Shown piece by piece: positions 16,643-23,158 of a DNA stretch of 64,000 nt. Position numbers and translations under genes: made by a program. The stretch comes from Segniliparus rugosus ATCC BAA-974 (GTDB lineage Bacteria; Actinomycetota; Actinomycetes; Mycobacteriales; Mycobacteriaceae). The notes under the pieces were generated by a model. That model was given only the letters and a program-made list of their open reading frames with translations, was not told the DNA's origin and did not search any database. The DNA is taken from the NCBI RefSeq assembly GCF_000185725.2, contig NZ_KI391953.1:922750-986749 (forward strand), in the 5' to 3' direction. Each line of letters begins with the position of its first letter. Position 1 is the first letter of the stretch.

Positions 16643-17845
16643 ATGAGCCGAATGCTCCCCTGCGACGATGTGGACGCCCTGCTGAAGGATATCGGCGAGT
16701 TCATCGCCTACTTCAGCATGGCCGCTCGAGGCGCTGGCGCCCCTGCGGTCGACTGGACCGGAGGGGTCGGGTTCACCAGCGGCGACGTCAAACTCACGCT
16801 GGTCACCGGAGACACGGTCGACGAAGTGTGGACCGAGGAAGGATCGGACGAGATCGCCCGGAGTTTCTCCGCTTTCCCGCTCGCGGGGAAATGCGTCTGG
16901 TTCGACTTGCTTAGCGGCATGCTCGACGAGGAAGACGGCTACGAGCATTACCAGCAGTGGATCCACCGTCCGCCGTCTTCGGACGTCGGAATATCCAACG
17001 ACAAGACGGGGCCCAACAACAAAAGGGTCCAGCAGCTTTACGTCAAAAGCGCTCCGTACATCACGTACCCGATCGATCCGGACGACCAGGACACGAATGC
17101 CGAGGTCGCGCACATCATGGCCGCGAGCTACAAAGAGATCTGGGAAACGGTCGCCCGGAAATTCACCGAAGAGCAGCTGCAGGCCTTCGGCCCGTTGCCG
17201 AAAATAATCGAGCACCGGCATGCCGGGGATGAGAAAGCCAAAAAGGACAAAGACAAAAAAGAGGAGTCCGAACCGCTCGGCCACCCGGACTCCGCAGCGC
17301 TCATGCGCGACCTCGGCGAGTTCCTCGGCTCCATGGGGGCCGTGCTCTCCGCCGCGCAGCAGCGCGGCGGAGGCTCCGGGTTCGTCCGCGCCGGCGTCGG
17401 CCCGGTGGGCACGGTGGTGTTCAACAGCCCCAGCATCCCCGAATTGCTCCGAGTCCACGAGAAGAGCCTGCTTCTGCTGCGCAAGGTGAACAATGAGCTG
17501 CTGCCGGGCCCTGCGTTCTCCGGGTTCGACGTCGCGGGCAAATACTGCCTCGTCCACTACGGCGACCGGCTGCGCGCCAGCCTGGAGCAGCCGAGCGTGC
17601 TCGACGGCTGGTACGCGAAAGGCCAGCACCCGCAGACGACGGTCGAGGAATCGGGCCCGCACGCGGTGCGGGTCGCCGACAAGAAAGACCCGGACCGCCA
17701 CGCCGTGGTCCACCCGCTCGAGGCGACGTTGATGAGCCAGCTCCTGCACGCGGACTACAAAGAGCTGCTCGACTGCCTCCTCGACGGGCTGCCGGAGCCC
17801 AAGCAGGGCGCGGACCCCATCGTCACCCCGTGGGGAGAGGTCTGA
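16643..17845 (+). CDS. hypothetical protein with internal duplication
   Basis: A 400-residue cytosolic protein I do not recognise. Two halves share a pattern: LLKDIGEFIAYFSMAARGAG near residue 13 recurs as LMRDLGEFLGSMGAVLSAAQ near 220, and FPLAGKCVWFDLL near 77 recurs as FDVAGKYCLVHYG near 297. A lysine-rich linker (about 196-210, KAKKDKDKKEE) joins them. No signal peptide or membrane segment is seen. The ATG at 16652 has an AGGATG ribosome site and is a good alternative start. It follows the permease by 21 bases and may be cotranscribed. Confidence 0.65.
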   Translation: MSRMLPCDDVDALLKDIGEFIAYFSMAARGAGAPAVDWTGGVGFTSGDVKLTLVTGDTVDEVWTEEGSDEIARSFSAFPLAGKCVWFDLLSGMLDEEDGYEHYQQWIHRPPSSDVGISNDKTGPNNKRVQQLYVKSAPYITYPIDPDDQDTNAEVAHIMAASYKEIWETVARKFTEEQLQAFGPLPKIIEHRHAGDEKAKKDKDKKEESEPLGHPDSAALMRDLGEFLGSMGAVLSAAQQRGGGSGFVRAGVGPVGTVVFNSPSIPELLRVHEKSLLLLRKVNNELLPGPAFSGFDVAGKYCLVHYGDRLRASLEQPSVLDGWYAKGQHPQTTVEESGPHAVRVADKKDPDRHAVVHPLEATLMSQLLHADYKELLDCLLDGLPEPKQGADPIVTPWGEV

Positions 17846-17870
17846 TGCCGAGGCGAGCGATCCTGCGCTT

Positions 17871-18383
17871 TTAGCGCAGCGAGCTCACCCGTTCGGCGAG
17901 CTGGTCCTCGTTCAAGAGGTCGCCGAATTTCACCATGTCCACATCGCCGTTCGAGGAGACGAAGGCGAACGCGGGCTGCCACGTCACGCCGAACCTCGCC
18001 CAGATCTCGCCGCTGGTGTCGTTGATCTGCGGGAAGCCGAGGCCGTACTTGTTCGCGAAATCCTTCATCGCGCCAGGATCGCTGCGCGAGGCCACGCCGA
18101 CGAACGGCACGCCCGGATGCTCCGAGGCCACCTTCCCGACGAACGAGCCCTCCTGGTTGCAGAAGGGGCACCACGGCGTCCAGAACCAGAACACGGCTGG
18201 CTTGCCCGCGTAGCTCGCCCCGTCGATGTTCTTCCCGTCCAGCGTGGTGCCGGTGAATTGGAGCTGATCGGGGGTGTCGGCGCGGGCCAGGCCGGGCCCG
18301 GCGGCGAAACCGGCGACGATCACGACTGCGGCGATGAGGGGCCGGATCCACCGTGCGATTGGGAGACTGGGGGTACGTCGCAT
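17871..18383 (-). CDS. exported thioredoxin-like protein (DsbE/TlpA, MPT53-like)
   Basis: A 170-residue exported thiol-disulfide oxidoreductase. ATG 18383 follows AGGAGG at five bases. An N-terminal signal or anchor helix (PLIAAVVIVAGFAAGPGLARA) precedes a thioredoxin fold with FWFWTPWCPFCNQEG holding the CxxC active site, and a cis-proline-region WQPAFAFV. The layout matches mycobacterial DsbE-like MPT53, which acts as an extracytoplasmic oxidase in protein folding. It lies beside tRNA-His and outside the island. Confidence 0.82.
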   Translation of the reverse strand: MRRTPSLPIARWIRPLIAAVVIVAGFAAGPGLARADTPDQLQFTGTTLDGKNIDGASYAGKPAVFWFWTPWCPFCNQEGSFVGKVASEHPGVPFVGVASRSDPGAMKDFANKYGLGFPQINDTSGEIWARFGVTWQPAFAFVSSNGDVDMVKFGDLLNEDQLAERVSSLR

Positions 18384-18476
18384 GGCAACCTCCTGGAGAG
18401 GGCCGTCGTCATTGACGGCCGCGCTCATTCATCGTATCGCAGAATAGATCACGCGCAATGCTTTACGGCAATCAAA

Positions 18477-18505
18477 TTGCAGGTTCGGCCCGCGCCTAGT
18501 ATGCT
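18477..18505 (+). promoter_or_regulatory. tRNA-His promoter
   Basis: TTGCAG (18477-18482) and TATGCT (18500-18505) are separated by 17 bases, about 30 bases before the tRNA. This is a good sigma-70/SigA-type promoter. Confidence 0.65.
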
Positions 18506-18535
18506 GTCCTGGCTCACGTCGTAGACGTGGCAGAT

Positions 18536-18612
18536 GGCGGGCGTAGCTCAGTTGGTAGAGCACCTGATTGTGGTTCAGGTGGTCGCGGGTTCAAGTCCCG
18601 TCGTTCGCCCCA
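18536..18612 (+). tRNA. tRNA-His (GTG anticodon)
   Basis: A full cloverleaf: acceptor GCGGGCG pairs with CGTTCGC, the anticodon stem CCTGA/TCAGG encloses TTGTGGT (anticodon GTG), and the T arm has GTTCAAGTC. The extra G at -1 (18536) opposite discriminator C73 (18609) is the histidine identity pair. CCA is encoded (18610-18612). The 3' half is the integration target of the downstream island, and the insertion leaves the tRNA intact. Confidence 0.95.
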
Positions 18613-18625
18613 AAGGGGATGCCGC
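18561..18625. repeat. attL: 65-bp direct repeat in tRNA-His
   Basis: The sequence from CACCTGATTGTGG in the anticodon arm through the tRNA 3' end to GGGATGCCGC is repeated without mismatch at 32485-32549. It is the left attachment site. Confidence 0.92.
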
Positions 18626-18654
18626 CGGAAACATGCTCTCACCTGCTGCGGCGG

Positions 18655-19411
18655 TCATCCGGCTTTCCTCTCGCCGGAGGCCGGGCGGGGCCGCGTGAGG
18701 GGCTCGTTGTCACGGAATGTCACAACCTTCCCGTAACTCTCCGCAACCCTCTCGGCCGCGCCCTCGGTGGTGTGGGTGTAGATCTTCATCGTCACGTACG
18801 GGTTGGCGTGGCCGAGCCATGCGGTGATGTCGGCCGTTTTGACGCCGTGCATGTGCATGTTGGTCGCGCAGGTGTGCCGGGCGTCGTGGAGCCGGATGAT
18901 CTTCTTGACGCCCGCCTTGGTCTGGCGTTGCCGGAATTTCCGGGTGAGGGTGTCGGGGAGGTAGGGGTTGCCGCGCTCGTCGCAGGCGACCCAGCCGCCG
19001 TCGTTGTAGCCCTCGCCGTGCGCGAGCTTCTCGGCGGCCTGCCGCGCTTTGGCGGCTTTGAGCTGCGCGAGCAGTTCAGGGGTGGCGCGGCACCTGGAGG
19101 TCGAAGCGGTACCCGGCGAGCGTGGACTCCTTCAATCCGTGCATCCCGTTCAGGAAGTCGTCGCAGGCCTGCTCGAAGGTCAGCTCGTTCTTGTGGACGT
19201 AGATGCCTTGGGCGACCTTGCTCTGCGTGTCGGCGAGGTGCTGGCGGGCGTCCTTCTCGTTCGTGAAGCGCCGTTTGGACTGGGACCTGCGCCCGGTGCG
19301 CGGGTTGACTCCGGTCTCGACGGTGACCTCGTAGCGGGTCTCGTCTTTGCTGGTCTTGCGGTTCTTGACGGTGGTCTTCTTGATCTGCGGGGGCAGTTGT
19401 TGCCGCGCCAT
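18655..19411 (-). pseudogene. tyrosine integrase, internally deleted
   Basis: The N-terminal 100 or so residues (start MARQQLPPQIKKTTVKNR, with a core-binding segment LTFEQACDDFLNGMHGLKES) are in one frame. The C-terminal part, LKAAKARQAAEKLAHGEGY through RLHDARHTCATNMHMHG, AWLGHA and KIYTHT, is in another. The junction near 19081-19110 (TLAGYRFDL directly followed by PELLAQLKAAK) skips the part of the catalytic domain holding the first arginine and the lysine hairpin, roughly 200 residues by comparison with typical mycobacterial integrases. His-x-x-Arg, the second His and the Tyr remain. It cannot be functional. Confidence 0.85.
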
Positions 19412-19504
19412 CGCGTTCCTCTCTTTCGGTTCGTCCGACCGCCGTTCGCCCTGGTCCGCCTTGGTCCGGGGCGTTGTCGTCAGGTGGTCGGGCTCGAACC
19501 GTAA

Positions 19505-19520
19505 CCGAACAATAGTTCGA
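19505..19520. promoter_or_regulatory. LexA (SOS) box candidate
   Basis: CCGAACAATAGTTCGA differs at one position from the mycobacterial LexA consensus TCGAAC-N4-GTTCGA. It lies in the divergent spacer between the integrase remnant and the HTH regulator, where a mobile element would place damage-responsive control. Confidence 0.5.
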
Positions 19521-19589
19521 CTTCAAGGCGTGGGCGCGCTTGTGGAGGGCGGCGTTGAAAATGCCTGGCCGGAACCTCGCCGCCGTGCC

Positions 19590-19619
19590 TTGACTCTGCT
19601 CGCGAGCTGGGGTTATGGT
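19590..19619 (+). promoter_or_regulatory. promoter of the HTH regulator, leaderless
   Basis: TTGACT (19590-19595) and TATGGT (19614-19619) are 18 bases apart. The ATG at 19627 lies seven bases past the -10 box, where transcription should start, so the message is probably leaderless. Confidence 0.6.
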
Positions 19620-19626
19620 CTGGCGC

Positions 19627-19889
19627 ATGGGCGAGACGAACCGGTACTTGACCGGCGAGGTGCGGGCGCATATGGCGCGGCTGCGGTTGGGGCGCCGGGA
19701 TTTGGCGGACGCGCTGGGGTGAGCCTTCGCCCGGCGTCGGATCTGGTCAACGACCGCCGCTCGTGGGATTTGGACGAGGTGGAGGCGGTGTCGGTCTGGC
19801 TCGGGGTGGGCGAGCGGGACCTGCTGCCGAAGGAGACGGGAGGGGGCGAGGGCCGCGGCTCGGGGCGGCGAGGCGTTCCGGCGGGCTAG
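19627..19889 (+). pseudogene. helix-turn-helix regulator, one frameshift
   Basis: The first frame reads MGETNRYLTGEVRAHMARLR then LGRRDLADALG and stops at TGA. Moving one base at the GGGG run near 19718-19721 restores SLRPASDLVNDRRSWDLDE, then VEAVSVWLGVGERDLLPKE. Together they form a Cro/C1-type HTH domain as found in phage-like regulators, about 87 residues. The lost base is in a homopolymer, so an error is possible. Its position opposite the integrase fits an immunity or excision regulator. Its TAG stop overlaps the stop of the convergent tandem-HTH gene. Confidence 0.65.
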
Positions 19890-20854
19890 GCCCCCTCCTT
19901 CGCGCGCAGGGCGGCGTGGCGTTTGCCGCGTTTTGCGCGGTGGTCGTCAGAGAGCCAGCGGGCGAGGTCGCCGAGGGGGATGCGGAGCCGTTTGGCGATG
20001 TCGGGGAGGGGCTGGTTGCGGTGGACGGCCAGGCGTGCGGCGAGGGCTTGGAGCTGGCCGGGGTCGCGGTGGAGCTCGCGAAGGCTTAGTTGGACCCAGC
20101 GCTCGACCGTGCCCGTGTGGGCGCCGGTCTGTTTGGCGGCTTGCGCTCGGGAGAGCCCGTCCTCTAGGACCAGGCGGACGGCCTCGCGATGGACGTGCTC
20201 GGGGTGGCCTCTGCGCGTGGGCGGGATGCTGTGCAGGGCGCGGTGCTCTTTGGCCCAGAGCCCGACGCTGGTTTCGGAAGCCCCGACCCGCTCTGCCGCT
20301 CGGGCGCAGGTGAGGCCGTTCTCTAGGACCAGGCGGACGGCCTCGCGCCGGGCGTGCTCGGGGTGGCGGGCTTTCGCCGGGGGCAGGCCATGGGTTTTCC
20401 GGTGCTCGTTGGCCCAGTGCGCGACGGTCTGGGTGGGCACGCCGACTTCGCGGGCGGCCTGGGCGCTGCTGCGCCCGTGCTCGAAGACGAGCCGGAGGGC
20501 TTCGCGGCGGACGTGTTCGGGGTGGCCTTGCTCGGGCGGGGGCAGGCATTGGGCTTTGCGGTGCTCGTTGGCCCAGTGGCTGACGATCCCCGCTTTGATC
20601 CCGAGGGCTTTCGCGGCGTCTGCGGGGGCGAGCCCGTCGTGGACGACCAGGCGCAGCGCGGCCTGTTTGACCTCCGGAGAGTGGCGGCGCACGGCGGGCG
20701 CGATGCCGTGCGCCGTGCGGTGGTCGTGCCACCAGGCCCGCACGGTCTGCGTGTTCACGCCGATCTCGCGCGCGGCGGCTTCGGCGGTGAGGCCTTGTCT
20801 GCCGATGAGGAACAACGCGCGCGCCCGGACGTGCGGCGGGTGCTGCTTCGGCAT
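19886..20854 (-). CDS. tandem helix-turn-helix array protein
   Basis: A 322-residue protein (ATG 20854) built of repeats of about 52 residues. Each repeat is a homeodomain-like HTH of the transposase or resolvase kind: A-x-x-L-V-x-x-GL-x-x-A-x-A-A-x-x-x-G, then a variable recognition helix ending in W. The recognition segments are NTQTVRAW, KAGIVSHW, PTQTVAHW, SETSVGLW and HTGTVERW. A sixth, divergent HTH (DIAKRLRIPLGDLARWLSDD) closes the protein. Linkers such as HPEHVRREALRLV are conserved. No catalytic domain, signal or membrane segment is seen. It probably binds DNA through several modules; target and role are unknown. Confidence 0.75.
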   Translation of the reverse strand: MPKQHPPHVRARALFLIGRQGLTAEAAAREIGVNTQTVRAWWHDHRTAHGIAPAVRRHSPEVKQAALRLVVHDGLAPADAAKALGIKAGIVSHWANEHRKAQCLPPPEQGHPEHVRREALRLVFEHGRSSAQAAREVGVPTQTVAHWANEHRKTHGLPPAKARHPEHARREAVRLVLENGLTCARAAERVGASETSVGLWAKEHRALHSIPPTRRGHPEHVHREAVRLVLEDGLSRAQAAKQTGAHTGTVERWVQLSLRELHRDPGQLQALAARLAVHRNQPLPDIAKRLRIPLGDLARWLSDDHRAKRGKRHAALRAKEGA

Positions 20855-20984
20855 GCTCGGGGAGTGTAGCTGTCCTCGTGGCCGGAATCCGGGCTCACGC
20901 CTCGCCCGGCCCGACTTGCCCCGAGCGGTTCCGGGGCGGGTGCTCCGGCCCAAGGCGGCTTGTGCGCACGAACCGCCAAGGGGG

Positions 20985-21014
20985 TTTGCGGCCAGGCGAG
21001 GCGCGGTTTACGAT
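20985..21014 (+). promoter_or_regulatory. candidate promoter of the first export module
   Basis: TTTGCG (20985-20990) and TACGAT (21009-21014) are 18 bases apart, about 38 bases before the ATG at 21052. Confidence 0.4.
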
Positions 21015-21051
21015 CACACTGCCAGGACGAGACGCATGGGAGAGAGCCGCG

Positions 21052-21234
21052 ATGGGAGAGCCAGACAAGGACGGCGGGCTGCGCGCGCAGTCCGAGCGTG
21101 CGCGTGCGGACTTCCAAACGGCGGCCGACGACGTGCTCGCGCTGCTCGAACAGGCCCGCGAGCACGCAGGGCTTCTCGCGGCGCATGAGGGCGAGCCCGC
21201 CCCGCTACGGCGCGCGGAAGACGGGCGGGCATGA
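21052..21234 (+). CDS. small helical protein, YbaB-module partner
   Basis: A 60-residue acidic, helical protein (SERARADFQTAADDVLALLE, then QAREHAGLLAAHEGE) with a GGGAGAGAG ribosome site before ATG 21052. The next gene overlaps its stop by four bases (ATGA), so they are coupled. Small helical proteins before a YbaB-like gene are common in actinobacterial ESX-associated loci as I recall. It has no recognisable domain, signal peptide or membrane segment. Confidence 0.6.
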   Translation: MGEPDKDGGLRAQSERARADFQTAADDVLALLEQAREHAGLLAAHEGEPAPLRRAEDGRA

Positions 21235-22073
21235 GCGGGCCGGGGGCGAGCGAGCCTTTAGAGCCGCACGACGCGGCTGCTGTGTTCGAGAAGTTGAAGG
21301 AGGCTGAGGCCGAGGGGCGTTCTGGCGACGGCAAGCTCGTCGTGTGGGCGAGGGTTGCGGACTGCCAGGTCACGCGGGTCCAGCTGGTGGAGGGGGCGTG
21401 GGCGTTCTATCAGACGCTACGCGATCAGAGCGGGCAGCTGATAGGGCGCGAGGCGTTGCGCGCGGCGACGTTGGAGGCGATCCACAAGGCCGAGTCGGCG
21501 GCGCTGGACAAAAAGCACGCGAGCCTGACCAAGCCCGAGAAGAGGCCCGACGCGGCTGCGGCGTTCGAGCGAGCGGCCGAGGCCGGGGAGATCGACTGGG
21601 ACCACTCCTTCATCGACTTCCAGCGCGACTACTACTCGCGCCTGCCGAAACCCCCCACAGAGGCCGAGCGGCGCGAGCGCGACGAGAAGGCCGGGTTCGG
21701 GCGCGAGCACCACATGCCGGTGGAGACCGATCCGGCGAAGATCCTCGCCACGCCCGTGGGCAAGAAGGTCGGGCCGATCAGCGAGCGCGCGATGGCGTGG
21801 CGCGCGGAGCAGTCCCGCCGTCTGGGCGAGTTCTCGAAGGGCGCGACGGTCGCGGCGGGCGACCACGACACGAGCCCGACCGTCGCCGTGCAGATCGCCC
21901 TCGGCGGCATTGTGGCGCTCGACGTGGCGGGTAACGCGCTGGCCTCGTGCACGGCGAAGCAGTACGAGGACCGGGTCGTCAAAGCCGCCCGCAAAGCGCA
22001 CGAGGAACTCCGCGCCGCGCTGGCCCTCGACGTGCCCGAGGAGTTCGGCTGGGCGCAAGGCCCGATCTGTTGA
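21231..22073 (+). CDS. YbaB/EbfC-like protein with two YbaB-like halves
   Basis: A 280-residue cytosolic protein. Residues about 35-95 (KLVVWARVADCQVTRVQLVEG, then REALRAATLEAIHKAESAA) and about 215-270 (VAVQIALGGIVALDVAGNAL, then YEDRVVKAARKAHEELRAAL) share the strand-strand-long-helix pattern of YbaB/EbfC. The middle is acidic and charged (PPTEAERRERDEKAG). YbaB-like proteins often accompany EspC/WXG100 genes in mycobacterial T7SS loci, where their job is not settled. The assignment rests on fold pattern, not on a search. Confidence 0.6.
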   Translation: MSGPGASEPLEPHDAAAVFEKLKEAEAEGRSGDGKLVVWARVADCQVTRVQLVEGAWAFYQTLRDQSGQLIGREALRAATLEAIHKAESAALDKKHASLTKPEKRPDAAAAFERAAEAGEIDWDHSFIDFQRDYYSRLPKPPTEAERRERDEKAGFGREHHMPVETDPAKILATPVGKKVGPISERAMAWRAEQSRRLGEFSKGATVAAGDHDTSPTVAVQIALGGIVALDVAGNALASCTAKQYEDRVVKAARKAHEELRAALALDVPEEFGWAQGPIC

Positions 22074-22179
22074 CCGCGGGGCTGAGCGTCGAGCGGCCCA
22101 CAGCGCGGCGGTATAGAATCGACGGCGTGATCACGCGGCAGGGCGTAGAACGCGTGGTCTCGCGGAACGGAGGACACCG

Positions 22180-22566
22180 ATGACGGGCCACACGAACGTG
22201 AACACCGAGCTGATCAACGTCGGCAAGGCGATGATCCACAGCGGGATCGAGCAGTACAACAACGCGGTCGCCGACATGGCCGCCGCGCTGGACGACTTCT
22301 ACAACGCCGCCGGGGACGACGGAATCGACGGCGGTTTGAAGACCCGCGCCGACAAAGGCGCGACCGCCACCAGCGAGCAAGCGGGCTCTACCCAGCTCGG
22401 CGCGTCCAACGACGCGGCGACCGCCGAAGAGTCCGCGAAAACCTACCAGCAGGTCGAAGAGCAATCCCACAAGTCCATCGACCAAATCCAAGGCGAAATC
22501 CCCCTCGCCAGCATCCCCGCGACAAGCACCAACGCCGCGCCTGTTCTCGAAGGAGACGGGAAGTGA
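22180..22566 (+). CDS. EspC/WXG100-like T7SS export protein
   Basis: A 128-residue helical-hairpin protein with a strong GGAGG ribosome site six bases before ATG 22180 and a -10-like TATAGAAT at 22112-22119. The N-terminal helix (NTELINVGKAMIHSGIEQYN) and a second helix resemble the EspC/WXG100 group. KTYQQVEEQ contains YQQVE, a match to the T7SS secretion motif YxxxD/E. No Sec signal is present. It probably leaves the cell through an ESX system, perhaps paired with the large protein downstream. Confidence 0.65.
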   Translation: MTGHTNVNTELINVGKAMIHSGIEQYNNAVADMAAALDDFYNAAGDDGIDGGLKTRADKGATATSEQAGSTQLGASNDAATAEESAKTYQQVEEQSHKSIDQIQGEIPLASIPATSTNAAPVLEGDGK

Positions 22567-22601
22567 CCCTGGGCGACAAGAAGAACCAAGGAGCGAACAA
22601 C

Positions 22602-23132
22602 ATGGCCCCGAGCAGCACACGAGCGGTGATCGCCGCAACAGCGATGGCCGCGCTCGCCCTCGCCGGATGTGACCGAGGCTCCGGCAGCGGCGGAACCACC
22701 ACCATCATCCAACAACCCGCCACCACTAGCTCCAGCGCTTCGACCAGTCCCGCGAAACCCGTAGTGGTGCCCCTCTCGGACCCCAAAGAACTCTGTCGCG
22801 AAGTCCGTCGCAAGACAAGAGACCTCCAAAATGCTTTTGATAGCTACTGGAAGCTGGTCCAAGGTGTTTCTTTCGACCCAAGTGATCCAAAAGTAGAAGC
22901 TGCGGTAAAAAGGGTTGAGGATGCGCAAGGGAAAGATATTCCGCTGATAGAGGGGATAGTGGCACCTAATGCGCCGTCAAATGTTGGCGATCCCGTAAAA
23001 GAGTATATACAGGCATCGAAAGACTTTTCGGACTCAATTACTGGAAATGGAACAAAAGAGGAATTGAACTCTTCTGCCAGCCATTTTGGAAATGCTAGAG
23101 ATGCTTTAGAAACCGCCTGCAAGATTTCATAG
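22602..23132 (+). CDS. island lipoprotein with AT-rich 3' half
   Basis: A 176-residue predicted lipoprotein. ATG 22602 has AAGGAG eight bases upstream. The signal peptide ends LALAGC, followed by a Ser/Thr/Gly linker, then a helical domain (ELCREVRRKTRDLQNAFDSY ... ARDALETACKIS). The two flanking cysteines may pair. From about 22830 to the end the DNA is strikingly AT-rich, with many A- or T-ending codons, unlike everything around it. This suggests the 3' half came from a different source. The product has a faint likeness to the lipoprotein at 33496-34125. Confidence 0.7.
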   Translation: MAPSSTRAVIAATAMAALALAGCDRGSGSGGTTTIIQQPATTSSSASTSPAKPVVVPLSDPKELCREVRRKTRDLQNAFDSYWKLVQGVSFDPSDPKVEAAVKRVEDAQGKDIPLIEGIVAPNAPSNVGDPVKEYIQASKDFSDSITGNGTKEELNSSASHFGNARDALETACKIS

Positions 23133-23158
23133 TACGTAAGTTAGAGCTAGGAGGCGGT

